In this document: piece by piece, positions 16,983 to 26,566 of the stretch
Numbering within the stretch: the stretch's first letter is position 1
Layout of the letters: every line of letters begins with the position of its first letter
Origin: Acidobacteriaceae bacterium TAA 166
GTDB taxonomy: Bacteria > Acidobacteriota > Terriglobia > Terriglobales > Acidobacteriaceae
Direction of reading: 5' to 3'
Assembly: GCA_000421065.1 (NCBI GenBank)
Contig: ATWD01000002.1
Coordinates: 496,001-560,000, forward strand
DNA: 64,000 nt
Notes under the pieces: model-generated
Told to the model about the DNA's origin: nothing
What the model saw: only the letters and a program-made list of their open reading frames with translations
The model's database searches: none
Position numbers and translations under genes: made by a program

Positions 16983-17099
16983 GTCGAAGCTCCCTCAGAG
17001 ATTAGACATGAGTTCAGAGGAAGAAGTTGTGATTCCAAAGGATTCGCGCCGAGATTAGATTAACGTTCCGTTTTCCCCGAGAGGTATCGTAAGGAAACT

Positions 17100-17837
17100 T
17101 CAGCTCCTTGTAGCCTCAACGGTGCGCGGCTTGCTCGTATGCCTGGAGACGATGTAGGCGATCCGCACCAGGAAGAGAGTGGCGAGGACGGCGGTGACCT
17201 TCCATGGGGCACGAACTCCTGGCTTAACCATCCACCAGTAATGGACGACCGCCGCAATGGCAGCCGCATAAACCAACCGGTGAAGTCTCTGCCACGGCTT
17301 GCCTCCCATGACCCGAATCACACGCGCAGGGGAGGTAGCGGCCAGCGCAAGCAGGATCAGCCACCCTGCAAATCCAAGCTGGATAAAGCGGCGCTTCCGT
17401 ATATCATCCCGGATGGACGGCCAGATCTCCCTCCACTGATCGACGAGGACGCCGAGATGACCTGTGCGAACGCCGGCGAGAGCCGTGGGCAGATCATATC
17501 CCGAAAAGAGAAAGACGTACGTTGCCAGATGCAGCGAGGCATAAAAGAAAGAGTAAAGGCCGATCAGCCTGCGAAAACGAATCAGCCAACCGATCCGCGA
17601 AGAGATGCGCCTGAGTGGAGTGATGGCAAGCGAAACTACCAGGATCCAGAGAGCCCAGTCGCCGGTAAAGTGAGTGATGAACGCAACGGGATCGGGTTCC
17701 CGCTCCAATGTACCTGAGGCGTAGCAGCGAAGAAGCCAGAAAAATGGCGCAAGACACACCACATGCACCAATACTTTGATAAGGACGATGGAGCGTTTTG
17801 ACATCGTAGAAAGAACGTATCCAGCATTCATCAACAC
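17100..17837 (-). CDS. msrQ: MsrQ-like heme-binding ferric reductase-type membrane protein
   Basis: A 245-residue inner-membrane protein with about six helices and the ferric-reductase-like core: LRRISSRIGWLIRFRRLIGLY, HLATYV, and KPWQRLHRLVYAAAIAAVVHYWW, giving the paired histidines expected to hold heme b. MsrQ passes quinol electrons to the periplasmic methionine sulfoxide reductase MsrP. No msrP lies beside it. The GTG at 17837 has AGGAG nine bases upstream; an internal ATG at 17804 is an alternative. Confidence 0.85.
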   Translation of the reverse strand: MLMNAGYVLSTMSKRSIVLIKVLVHVVCLAPFFWLLRCYASGTLEREPDPVAFITHFTGDWALWILVVSLAITPLRRISSRIGWLIRFRRLIGLYSFFYASLHLATYVFLFSGYDLPTALAGVRTGHLGVLVDQWREIWPSIRDDIRKRRFIQLGFAGWLILLALAATSPARVIRVMGGKPWQRLHRLVYAAAIAAVVHYWWMVKPGVRAPWKVTAVLATLFLVRIAYIVSRHTSKPRTVEATRS

Positions 17838-17925
17838 TACTTGGAGCTCCTACCATTGTAGAGACCGGCGGCTCGAATCCCCTCCTGTTTGCATTGACCG
17901 CGGTGAAAAGAGCAAACTGTCCCTC

Positions 17926-18696
17926 ATGATGACTGGAGCCCGCGAAAAAGAACTGATCCAGGCAGCCGATCTCCTTCTCGATGCCCGTAGAACCGGCACG
18001 CCAATCGCCGACCTGCCCACAATCCTGCGTCCTTCAACGCTTGAGGAGGCTTACTTCATTCAGGACAAGATGGCCTGGGCCTTTGAGGAGATCGGCGGAT
18101 GGAAGATCGGAGCGGCCTCTCCGGACGCCACTCCGGCGTTTGCTCCCATGCCGGCGGCCTGGATCTCCGCAAGTGGAGGTCGACTTCGCGGACTCAATCA
18201 CCGGTACTACGGAGTGGAGGCCGAGATTGCCTTCAAGATGGGCGCCGATCTACCGCCGCGACCGATTCCCTACACTCGCGAAGAGGTCGTCGCGGCCATC
18301 GCAAGCATGCACCCGGCGATTGAGGTTCTCGATACCGCCTTGATCGACCCGGATCAGGCGACGAAGCTTACCACCGTCGCCGATATGGCGATGCACGGCG
18401 GGTTCGTCTATGGCGATGCTGTGCCGGACTGGCAAGCGATTGACTTTGCGAGGGAATCCGTGACGGTGGCCATCGATGGAGCAGTTCGCGTGGAGCGCAC
18501 CGGTTCCAATACCTCGGGAGACCTTATGCGCCTGCTTCCCTTTCTGGCCAATGAAGGAGCCCACCGAACCAACGGGTTGAAGAAAGGAGACTGGATCACG
18601 ACAGGAAGCTGGACCGGGAATACGCTCGCGACCTCAGGATCGACGGTGAACGTACATTTCGCGGGTGCCGGCCGCGTCACTCTTGGTTTCCCTTGA
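17926..18696 (+). CDS. 2-keto-4-pentenoate hydratase family protein (MhpD-like)
   Basis: A 256-residue FAH-superfamily protein: LEEAYFIQDKMAWAFEEIGG, GWKIGAAS, YYGVEAEIAFKMGADLPPR (metal-binding Glu pair), MHPAIEVLDT and KKGDWITTGSWTGN match the MhpD/HpcG branch, which hydrates 2-oxopent-4-enoate in aromatic meta-cleavage. No other pathway gene is near, so it may act on another oxo-acid. The frame is open upstream to 17776, but homology begins near the ATG pair at 17926. Confidence 0.85.
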   Translation: MMTGAREKELIQAADLLLDARRTGTPIADLPTILRPSTLEEAYFIQDKMAWAFEEIGGWKIGAASPDATPAFAPMPAAWISASGGRLRGLNHRYYGVEAEIAFKMGADLPPRPIPYTREEVVAAIASMHPAIEVLDTALIDPDQATKLTTVADMAMHGGFVYGDAVPDWQAIDFARESVTVAIDGAVRVERTGSNTSGDLMRLLPFLANEGAHRTNGLKKGDWITTGSWTGNTLATSGSTVNVHFAGAGRVTLGFP

Positions 18697-18909
18697 GAGA
18701 AGCCAGGTTGCGACATCGTAAACACAGCATCGCGCAGAAGATCTTTCTTCCTACCGCATATGTTGTATTTACCAAGCGAGAAACCCAAAATCCTGTGGTA
18801 AGTCTGGCATCTTTCGAGGTATCGTGAGGAATCTGACAGTGACAGACGAATCTGCGGCCGCAGGTCCGTCTCAAGACCGGCATCTCCGCCGAATTACGAG
18901 GTTTCCTGG

Positions 18910-19854
18910 ATGGCACGTCCTTATTGGTCCGGACATATTCAGATCTCACTGGTGTCCTTTGGCGTCAAGCTATTTGTAGCCACCGAAGCGAAGAGCGAGA
19001 TCCGCTTCCACCAGATCAGCCGTAAGACGGGTGAGAGGGTGCGTCACCAGAAGGTCACAGCCAGCGCCGCCGAAGACAGCCCCAACGAGGCCGCCGAGGC
19101 CCTCGGTAAGGACGACATCGTAAAAGGCTACGAATATCGCAAGGGCGAGTATGTCACGATCGAGCCGAAGGAGCTCGAAGAGCTGCGCGTTCCCTCCAAG
19201 CACACCATCGAGGTCTCCCAGTTCGTGAATGAGGACGAGCTTGCACCGGAGTACATGGAGAAGCCCTACTTCATCGTTCCCGAGGACGACGTTCAGGCCG
19301 AGGCCTTCGCCACGGTGCGCGCCGCCCTGAAGAAGACGAAGAAGGTCGGACTGGGAAAGATCGCCTTCGGGGGCCGCGAACATGTCTTCGCCATCAGGCC
19401 CACAGAAGAGGACAGCCTCGGCGGGATGATGGGTTACACGATGCGTTATGCGGAGGAACTGCGCAAGCCCGAGGAGTACTTCAGCGAGATCAAAAAAGTC
19501 GCCGTCAACGAAGACTCGCTCGAACTGGCCATGGAGCTGATCAAACGCAAGGCCGCGAAGTTCGATCCTGAGAAGTTCAAGGACCAGTACGAGGCCGCCC
19601 TGCGCGAACTGGTCGAGGCAAAGGTCAAGCACGCTCCGATCCCGAAGGAAGAGGTCGAGACACCGCGGCGCGGCCAGGTGATCAACCTGATGGATGCGCT
19701 CCGCAAGAGCGTGGGCGGTGACGACGCCGCGGCGGAGAGCTCTGCGGGAAAGAAGAAGCCTTCCGCTTCGTCGAAGCCGGCTGCATCCAAGGAGAAGAAG
19801 GGTATCTCGCTGGTCAAGACAGCGAAATCTCCCAGCAAGCGAAGGTCGGCCTGA
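18910..19854 (+). CDS. ku: Non-homologous end joining protein Ku
   Basis: A 314-residue bacterial Ku, which binds DNA ends as a homodimer and recruits LigD. The N-terminus ARPYWSGHIQISLVSFGVKL and the later YEYRKGEYVTIEPKELEEL, FVNEDELAPEYMEKPYF and DQYEAALRELVEAK are typical. After the core (about residue 260) comes a Lys/Ser/Ala-rich tail, as in other Ku proteins that use the tail for DNA contact. GAGG precedes the ATG by eight bases. It is followed after 40 bp by ligD. Confidence 0.97.
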   Translation: MARPYWSGHIQISLVSFGVKLFVATEAKSEIRFHQISRKTGERVRHQKVTASAAEDSPNEAAEALGKDDIVKGYEYRKGEYVTIEPKELEELRVPSKHTIEVSQFVNEDELAPEYMEKPYFIVPEDDVQAEAFATVRAALKKTKKVGLGKIAFGGREHVFAIRPTEEDSLGGMMGYTMRYAEELRKPEEYFSEIKKVAVNEDSLELAMELIKRKAAKFDPEKFKDQYEAALRELVEAKVKHAPIPKEEVETPRRGQVINLMDALRKSVGGDDAAAESSAGKKKPSASSKPAASKEKKGISLVKTAKSPSKRRSA

Positions 19855-19894
19855 TGCAGCCTGTCTCTTCGCGAAGATCAGCATAGGAGCGAAG

Positions 19895-22646
19895 ATGGCG
19901 GGTTCGAAAAAAACGGCAACCAGGAAGGCTGCCCCCCTAAAGACCTCTCCAAAGACCAGCAAGGCACCGAAGGCAAGCCGCAAGCGAAGCGTGCAGGAAG
20001 ACGTCTCGTTTGTATCCAAGAGCGCAGCCAATGCGATCGATGAACAGCTTGCGCGCTATCGTTCGATGCGTGACTTCAATCTGACGGAGGAACCCAGTGG
20101 CGCCCACACCAATTCGGCCTCCGCTCAGGGACTTCCCTTTTGCGTGCAGAAGCACGCCGCATCACACCTTCATTTATGACTTTCGCCTGGGATGGAACGG
20201 AGTTCTGAAGAGCTGGGCCGTGGCCAAGGGGCCGAGCTACTTCACGGGAGATAAGCGGCTCGCGGTTCAGGTCGAAGATCACCCGATGGAGTACGGCGGC
20301 TTTGAAGGGATCATCCCGCAGGGGCAGTACGGCGGCGGCACCGTCATGCTGTGGGATCAGGGGGCATGGGAGCCTCAGGCCGGATACACCGATGTCGACG
20401 CCGGTCTTCGCGATGGAAGCTTGAAGTTCATTCTCCATGGAACGAAGCTCCATGGGAGATGGGCGTTGATCCGTATGGGAGGCAAGTGGGCCAAGGAGAA
20501 GAAGCCCAACTGGCTGCTCATCAAAGAACACGATGAATTTGAACACTCGCAGGATGAGGCCCCGGTCACGGAGTCTGAACCGAACTCCGTCGTGACCAAA
20601 AGGTCGATCGAAGAGATCGCGCACAGTGAAGACCACGTCTGGAACTCGAAGGACACGCGCTCCGGAGACAAGGCCTGGTTTCGTAAAGAAGAGACCGGCT
20701 CTCCTCAAAAGAAAGCGGCGTCGACCAATCCACCTCCCTCTTTGAAAAAACTGCCACAAGAAGAGCAGCCGGAGTTTTTACCTCCTCAGCTTGCGACGAT
20801 GGGAGACACTCCGCCCTCCGGGACTGGATGGCTGCACGAGCTGAAACTCGACGGCTATCGCATGCAAGCGAGAAAGAGTGGGAAAGACGTCAGGCTTCTT
20901 ACGAGGACCGGCCTCGACTGGACCCACCGAATGGGGGAGGTCGCCAGAGAGGTGGGAAAGCTCTCGGCGGAAAAGATCACTATCGATGGCGAAGTCGTCG
21001 TGGTCGCTCCAAACGGAACCACAAACTTCGCCAATCTTCAAGCCTCGATGCAGGAAGGAGCAAAGCATCCTCTGACTTACTTTGCGTTTGATCTTCTGCA
21101 CCTTGAAGGAAGGAGTACGCGAGGGCTCTCGCTGAAAAAACGAAAATCGCTGCTGACCGATCTTCTGCAAAGCAGCGATGAAAAGCACCTGAGGATCAGC
21201 GAACACATCGAGACCGGAGGCGCGGAGCTACTGCGAGAGGCCTGCAAGCTGCAAGCCGAAGGCATCATCTCCAAACGTTCCGATGGCAAATATCGGTCAG
21301 GAAGAAGCAGGGACTGGCTGAAGATGAAGTGCCTCCACGAGCAGGAGTTCGTCGTCGGAGGATACACCCTTCCCTCGAACAAGATTCGTGGTGTGGGCTC
21401 GCTTCTCCTGGGCTACTACAAAGGAGGCAAGTTGATCTACGCCGGACGTACCGGGACCGGATTTACCCAGAAGACGCACCGAATTCTGCGCGATCAGCTT
21501 GAAGACCTCGCGCAAGATCGAACCTCCTTTGCCGCGTTACCCGGAGATGCCGCGAAAGGAGCCCATTGGGTCAGGCCGGAGCTGGTCGTGCAGGTGAGAT
21601 TCGCAACCTGGACGGCGGACGATCTTGTGCGGCAGGCAGCGTTCCTGGGAGTGAGAGAGGATAAGTCCGCAAAAGATGTTGTCCGCGAAGAGGCCGGTGT
21701 CTCGCTCGGCCCTCGCCGCTCTAAAATCAAAGCGAGTATCCCCCCCGAAGATCAAACTCCACCGGAAACAGTCCGCTCGGATAAACCCGCGCCCGTCCGC
21801 CTGACCCATCCTCAGAAGCTGCTCGATACCTCCACCGATGTCACCAAGCAGATGCTGGCCGACTACTACTGGGCGATAGCGCAGTGGATGCTGCCTCATA
21901 TCGCAGACAGGCCCGTAAGCCTCGTGCGTTGCCCGGAGGGTGCCGGTCATCCCTGCTTCTTTCAAAAACATGTGAACTCCATGTTGCCGAAGGATGTCGG
22001 AAGCGTGGACATCGCCGACAAGAAAGGCCAAGTGGAACCTTACATCACCCTGAACACCGCAGAGGCGCTGGCGGGACTCGCCCAGATGGGAGTGCTCGAG
22101 GTTCATCCCTGGGGATCGCACAACGATCATCTCGAACAACCGGATCGCATCGTCTTCGATCTCGATCCCGATGAAGAGCTGGCATGGTCCACAGTCACCG
22201 AAGCAGCGATCGAGATAAAGGAGCGGCTGAACGAGCTTGGGCTTGAGAGCTTCGTCAAAACCACCGGCGGCAAGGGCCTTCATATCGTTGCGCCCATCAC
22301 ACCCGAGCACGAATGGCCGGACGTGAAAGAGTTCGCCCGGCGATTCGTCGTCGCCATGGAGAAGGCTGCTCCGCAAAGATATCTAACCAAGATGACGAAG
22401 GCCAATCGGAAGGGAAAGATCTACCTCGACTATCTTCGCAACGAGCGTGGAGCGACATCGGTGGCGGCTTACTCCCCTCGCGCCCGCACAGGCATAGGCG
22501 TCTCCATGCCGCTGAGCTGGGCAGAACTTAAAAAGCAGACGGATCGCCCTACCTTTGACGTCGCGGGCTTTTCCACTTGGCGCTCGCGGCTGAAAAAAGA
22601 TCCCTGGAAAGATCTCGCTTCCGTCGATCAGAAACTTACGCTTTAG
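19895..22646 (+). CDS. ligD: DNA ligase D (phosphoesterase-ligase-polymerase), frameshifted near the N-terminus
   Basis: Multifunctional NHEJ enzyme. The true start is the ATG at 19895 (AGGAG five bases upstream), giving a basic leader, LARYRSMRDFNLTEE and FCVQKHAASHLH, then a stop. The protein continues in the next frame as YDFRLGWNGVLKSWAVAKGPS. Removing one T at 20173-20175 restores HLHYDFRL, the phosphoesterase motif. The rest is intact: ligase with HELKLDGYR (nucleophilic Lys) and DGEVVVV, and the C-terminal polymerase with IVFDLDPDEEL and KTTGGKGLHIV. The total of 2752 nt equals 917 codons plus one base. If only the second frame is translated, ligase and polymerase remain but the phosphoesterase histidines (H87, H93) are lost. 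An assembly error is possible. Confidence 0.9.
20171..20180 (+). other. Frameshift site in ligD
   Basis: CATTTATGAC: one T more than needed for CAT-TAT-GAC (His-Tyr-Asp of the phosphoesterase motif). The first frame ends at the TGA within this stretch. Confidence 0.8.
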
Positions 22647-22655
22647 AAGCCGTAT

Positions 22656-23522
22656 TCAGGCGACCGGCAGAATCTTCATCACCAAACATTTTGCGGCGCC
22701 ACCGGCTTTGAGAAACTCATCGAGAGGGATGGAAAGCGCAGTAAAGCCTGCAAGTCTCAGGCGCTCCACCAGCTCCGTGCTGACCTCATTCAGTAAAATC
22801 GTCTGCCCCACATTGATCGCATTACAGGCAAAGCGGACCGCATCCTGCTCCGCAACGACCACCCTCTTATCCGGAGAATAAAAAGCTTCAATCCGATCGA
22901 GCGATGCGCGATCGAACGCTTCAGGAAAATACAGGACGAATCCCTCCTCAAGAGGAGCAAAACAGGTATCCAGGTGATAAAAACGCGGATCGATGAGATG
23001 TAACGAGATCACTTCTACATCGAACGCTCGCTGAAGAAAAGGATGGCTCGCCTGAGCGGTACGCTGGCCATAGCCCACCCAAAGATATTCGCCGTCGAGG
23101 GAAAAGAGAGCATCTCCCTCACCTTCGAACGGAACCTCGCGAGGAAGCTCGAGCACGTTATACCCGGCCCTCTGAAACCACTGACGAAAGTGTTCCTCTT
23201 CGGCTTGCCTCTCAACGTGTAAGAAGCTGCTGAGAACCACGATGCCGTTGCGTTCGAGTCCTGCATTCGCGGTGAAGACCATGTCCGGCGAACCCGGTTG
23301 AGGATCGACGAGATGGACATCGGCTATCTCAGCGAGCGCCTCATACAAATGCTGCCATTGCTTCGTCGCGCGGCTATGGGAGGAAGTGTGAAGATTTCCT
23401 TCCATCCACGGATTGATGATGTAGCTGACGTTATAAAACCTGGGGGAGCACATCAGATAAGCAGGCCTTGCTAAAGCCGGCAGCAGAAAAGCCGGGCCGG
23501 TGTCGATCGACTGCGTGCTCAT
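22656..23522 (-). CDS. Dimethylarginine dimethylaminohydrolase/arginine deiminase-like protein
   Basis: A 288-residue member of the guanidino-modifying pentein superfamily. SPDMVFTANAGL holds the substrate-binding Asp, GEGDALF and FYHLDTCFAPL supply the catalytic Glu/His region, and the C-terminal AGGAAKCLVMKI carries the nucleophilic Cys. Substrate may be methylarginine, arginine or another guanidino compound. The start at 23522 is set by GGAGG five bases upstream. It converges on ligD with a nine-base gap. Confidence 0.85.
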   Translation of the reverse strand: MSTQSIDTGPAFLLPALARPAYLMCSPRFYNVSYIINPWMEGNLHTSSHSRATKQWQHLYEALAEIADVHLVDPQPGSPDMVFTANAGLERNGIVVLSSFLHVERQAEEEHFRQWFQRAGYNVLELPREVPFEGEGDALFSLDGEYLWVGYGQRTAQASHPFLQRAFDVEVISLHLIDPRFYHLDTCFAPLEEGFVLYFPEAFDRASLDRIEAFYSPDKRVVVAEQDAVRFACNAINVGQTILLNEVSTELVERLRLAGFTALSIPLDEFLKAGGAAKCLVMKILPVA

Positions 23523-23628
23523 AACTGCCTCCATCCACGAGGATGGTCTGTCCGGAAGGCCTCGTCAATACGAATGATGATTCACCAGGCAGTGAATATC
23601 CATGCAGAACTGCTGCATAATCGATCTC

Positions 23629-24336
23629 TCAATCTTCGCGGAAATTCTCAGCCTTCGCGGAAAAAGAGAATGGATTGAAGCTCTCCTGCCGATCGAAGGC
23701 ATCGGCGTTCTCCGCATGCTTCAGCCAATCAATCACCAGATATGTAATGGGGGTCGCTAAGACCTCGTACCCCACCTTGAGCAGATATCCCGTGACAATC
23801 ATATGAACCAGGATCCTGAAGGGCACAGTTCCGGCAAAGGTGAGCACGATGACGACGGTAGTATCGACGGCCTGTCCCACGATCGTCGAACCGATCGTGC
23901 GTGTCCACAGCATGCGTCCATTCGTCATCAGCTTCAGCTTGGCCATGGTGTAGGAGTTCGCGAACTCCCCCGACCAAAAGGCGATCAGACTGGCAGCCAG
24001 AATCCTGGGGATGAAGCCGAAGACCGTAGCGAATGCCTGCTGGTTATGCCATCCGGGAGCAGGCGGAAGCGCAATGGTGATGGCTCCCATCAGGTAGAGC
24101 AATCCCGTACCGAAGAAGCCCAGCCAGATAGCCCGGCGCGAGGCGGCAAAGCCGTAAATCTCCGTGAAGACATCGCCGAAGATGTAGGTGACGGGGAACA
24201 GAAGGATCGCTCCGCTGACGGCAAAGCCGCCGATTAGACAGACCTTCTGAGCCACCAGGTTGGAGACAAGCAGAATGACGACAAAGGCCGTGGTCAGGGC
24301 GTCAAGATATTTGTAGCGGACAGTGGGTCTGGTCAT
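23629..24336 (-). CDS. Queuosine precursor transporter (YhhQ/QPTR family)
   Basis: A membrane protein of about 235 residues and six helices (LDALTTAFVVILLVSNLVAQK, then ILLFPVTYIFGDVFTEIYG, the family signature). It imports preQ0/preQ1 for queuosine in tRNA. WSGEFANSYTMAKLK and VGQAVDTTVVIVLTF are further conserved blocks. The frame is open to a TTG at 24402 and includes an ATG at 24393; none of the starts has a good ribosome site, so the N-terminus is uncertain. It is divergent from the tRNA-Glu gene. Confidence 0.87.
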   Translation of the reverse strand: MTRPTVRYKYLDALTTAFVVILLVSNLVAQKVCLIGGFAVSGAILLFPVTYIFGDVFTEIYGFAASRRAIWLGFFGTGLLYLMGAITIALPPAPGWHNQQAFATVFGFIPRILAASLIAFWSGEFANSYTMAKLKLMTNGRMLWTRTIGSTIVGQAVDTTVVIVLTFAGTVPFRILVHMIVTGYLLKVGYEVLATPITYLVIDWLKHAENADAFDRQESFNPFSFSAKAENFRED

Positions 24337-24446
24337 ACTTTTTGAAGATGCATGAGAGATGCGGCCGTCTCCAGGCAGACCATTTCTCTTCATATCCTTC
24401 AAGTAATGATAAAATTAAAGCCGAGGTTGTTCTCGCCTCATTCAGC

Positions 24447-24523
24447 GTCCCCGTCGTCTAGTCGGCCCAGGACACCGCCCTTTCACGGCGATAACACGGG
24501 TTCGAATCCCGTCGGGGACGCCA
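24447..24523 (+). tRNA. tRNA-Glu (anticodon TTC)
   Basis: Acceptor GTCCCCG (24447-24453) pairs with CGGGGAC (24513-24519), followed by discriminator G and encoded CCA (24521-24523). The anticodon loop CTTTCAC gives TTC at 24482-24484; the T arm is ACGGGTTCGAATCCCGT. One outer anticodon-stem pair is C-A rather than C-G compared with E. coli tRNA-Glu. The gene is directly joined to an integrase relic, so it is the probable attachment site of a lost or decayed island. Confidence 0.97.
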
Positions 24524-24930
24524 TGACACCTTCATGCCAAGAACTCAACAGTCCCATTTGGTATGGGCATTGGAAAGCCTCCAGAGATGAACGGCACGCC
24601 GGATACGTCTTGCGCAGGATGGAGGCTAATATATTTCCTGCCCTTGGCGAACTCCCGATAGACAAGATTGAGGCTCCTCAACTCGTCGCAATGGCAAAAG
24701 CTATAGAGAAGCGCGGTGCTCATGACGTGGCCAGACGCTCTCTCTCTACTTCGGGACAGATATTCCACTATGCGGTGGCGCATGGCAAGTGCTCCCGTAA
24801 TCCCGCTGCTGACTTCCGGCCGGTAGACGTTCTCAAATCAACCTAGCAACAGAACTATGCCAGAGTCGTAGAAAAAGACCTTCCCCATCTGTTCAGGGAG
24901 ATCGAGCGCTGGGAAATTTCTAAGTCCTGA
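24523..24930 (+). pseudogene. P4-type tyrosine integrase remnant
   Basis: The frame beginning at the ATG that overlaps the tRNA CCA encodes only the core-binding part of a P4-family integrase: RRMEANIFPALGELPIDKI, AKAIEKRGAHDVARRS, IFHYAVAHGKCSRNPAADF. It hits a TAG at 24844, after which the same frame still matches the family (NYARVVEKDLPHLFREIER) until a TGA near 24930. The N-terminal arm-binding domain and the whole catalytic domain (R, H, R, Y) are absent. It cannot be functional. Confidence 0.85.
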
Positions 24931-25424
24931 GCGGCGTCGGCTGCGGTGGATCACGTCCGAAGCGAGCATGGTCTGAGTGAGCGCCATGCGTGCCGTCCGG
25001 TGTCACAGCCACGCGGCCCGCAGCGCTTCTAGAGGAGACCCCATCCGACCTTCTCTTCTGAGCAGCATGGCATCTAACTGCTTCTCCGGGGCAAAGCCAC
25101 ATGGTACGATATGATCCAACACATGAGGAAACTCACAAAAGTCGCATCAGCATTGACTTTTACGCATTATCTGTTTGATCCTGAAGGACCTTAGAAAAGG
25201 GCTTGCCTCGAATCTCTTGTCTCGCGGCTCTAGGAAGAAATACCTTTGTGATCCTCCACACTTCCCGTATACGCTTTGATTTCCTGTTTCAAATAAGTAT
25301 TCTCTACCCGTGAGGCCATATTCGATCCCGACGTTCACCTCTCGAGACTCAACCGGAACATAGCCTAGCTCAGTGTTTGCCTTCTTGTCGAGATGCGTCT
25401 GGCCGAAAAAAGGCTTGAGAGAAA
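24931..25424. other. Gene-poor stretch after the integrase relic
   Basis: No convincing gene. A minus-strand frame stays open from about 25430 to 25147 but has only a mid-frame GTG as start (25338) and no recognisable family; it may be a fragment. Base composition appears lower in GC than the flanks. No copy of the tRNA 3' end was seen. Confidence 0.5.
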
Positions 25425-25661
25425 ATGTCCTTCTCCGTACTGTTCTGGTCTGTCAGCGTGGGTCTGTTCATCGGTTTCTGCATGGGCGTGGGTTGCGCTC
25501 TGGCAGTGATGTATTCGATCTACATGCATGGCTATCGGGCAGCGATCCGCGATGCGCATATGTCCGAGGCTCCGGAACGTTACCAGACGGAGATGAAGAA
25601 GTCTCTGGCCTCTGGTAGAGAGGACGAACAAAGCCCTGGTGGGAATTCTCCACCTCAGTAA
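25425..25661 (+). CDS. Small hypothetical membrane protein
   Basis: A 78-residue protein: one or two hydrophobic helices in the first 32 residues (MSFSVLFWSVSVGLFIGF, then CALAVMYSIYM), followed by a polar tail with a Pro-rich end. GAGAG lies three bases before the ATG. No family recognised. It sits alone in the decayed island region, so it could be a relic or an island gene. Confidence 0.4.
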   Translation: MSFSVLFWSVSVGLFIGFCMGVGCALAVMYSIYMHGYRAAIRDAHMSEAPERYQTEMKKSLASGREDEQSPGGNSPPQ

Positions 25662-25809
25662 ATCTCCAAAGGGTAACCTCGCAGATGCCTCGAGGATAGG
25701 AATGCTCTTATGGCGACGTTTGCAGCGCAAAATCGGATAATTGAGAGCAAGCCAAATAATCCTCTAGATCGTCAGTCAACCTCTTCCCTGCCCACTCGCA
25801 TCTTCTTGC

Positions 25810-25838
25810 TTGACCCAAATATAGGACCAATTTAGTCT
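25810..25838 (+). promoter_or_regulatory. Candidate promoter of the 72-residue protein gene
   Basis: TTGACC (25810-25815), 17-bp spacer, TAGTCT (25833-25838), about 90 bp before the ATG at 25931. The -10 box matches only partly. Confidence 0.3.
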
Positions 25839-25930
25839 TCATTCATCCGAGCGAGAGATCAGCGGAGTCTTTTGGCGAAGCGACGCAGCTCTCTTGAGAG
25901 ATCGACGACATTCAACACTGGAGAAACGGC

Positions 25931-26149
25931 ATGAGCGATATCAACGTGGTTCTGGCGGAGCGTAGCGGCACCGGGGCAGTCCGGCTTTGTGGATGCGACT
26001 GCGTCCATCTGAGCATCGGCCCGGTGACGATCAATATGGCGCCTGAGATGTTTGCGCAGGCAGCGCTCCTGGTGAAGCAGGCGATGGAGACATTGTCTGT
26101 CATCGTTGCGGCGGGTGAACCGGAAGCGTTAAGCCCAAAGCCTAACTAA
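25931..26149 (+). CDS. Small Cys-containing hypothetical protein
   Basis: A 72-residue soluble protein with a CGCDC cluster (RLCGCDCVHLSIGPV) followed by a predicted amphipathic helix (EMFAQAALLVKQAMETL). GGAG stands seven bases before the ATG and a promoter-like pair lies upstream, so it is probably expressed. The pattern short strand, Cys pair, His-Leu, Gly-Pro-Val-Thr suggests a small metal- or partner-binding module, but I do not recognise a named family. Confidence 0.55.
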   Translation: MSDINVVLAERSGTGAVRLCGCDCVHLSIGPVTINMAPEMFAQAALLVKQAMETLSVIVAAGEPEALSPKPN

Positions 26150-26566
26150 CGTTCAGGCGGCGTGGCAAGGCGCTATACACAAGCAGATAGAACACAGCTC
26201 ATGTGTATTACGGGAGCCTAGCTGATTCGGTTCCCTCTTCCACCTGGATGAAGTTCCGAGCAATGGCAACGCGCGTGTTCCCATACGTTCTTACGCATCA
26301 AGAAGCGTTTCCATACGAAAGCCGCCGACCATACGCCGACGAGGGCAATACTGAGATACGGATCTCTCATGGGACTCCGATCTAAACAAATCGCGGAAGA
26401 ATAGAGCGAGCTCGATTACCTTTATCGGCAACCTAATCGCTTTTTGTATTGTTTGATCCGAGTATCGTTCCACAGACGAGTGTTGCACTCCCCTGTTCCC
26501 GTAAGCGCCGTCCCCCGACGGTGGAACAGACAGTGGCAGCTATAAATATTGGGCCTATCTCACGCG
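26150..26566. other. Stretch without a convincing gene
   Basis: I see no supported gene, RNA or repeat. The short open frames here have unlike composition and no ribosome sites. It looks like the right part of the relic region that begins at the tRNA. Confidence 0.5.

Noticed and set aside
20097..20165. GTG at 20097 as the natural start of ligD
   Set aside because: The first 24 or so residues in that frame match no LigD, whereas the other frame over the same bases encodes the conserved phosphoesterase sequence from an ATG with a ribosome site at 19895.
23629..24523. Functional link between the queuosine-precursor transporter and tRNA-Glu
   Set aside because: Queuosine is placed in GUN-anticodon tRNAs (Asp, Asn, His, Tyr), not in tRNA-Glu(TTC); adjacency is probably chance.
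25147..25338. Minus-strand 63-codon frame, open further upstream
   Set aside because: Only a mid-frame GTG start, no ribosome site, no recognised family; kept as a possible fragment only.
24523..26566. Second copy of the tRNA-Glu 3' end as an attachment repeat
   Set aside because: I read the region for the tRNA 3' terminal sequence and saw no copy; the far end of the former island cannot be placed.
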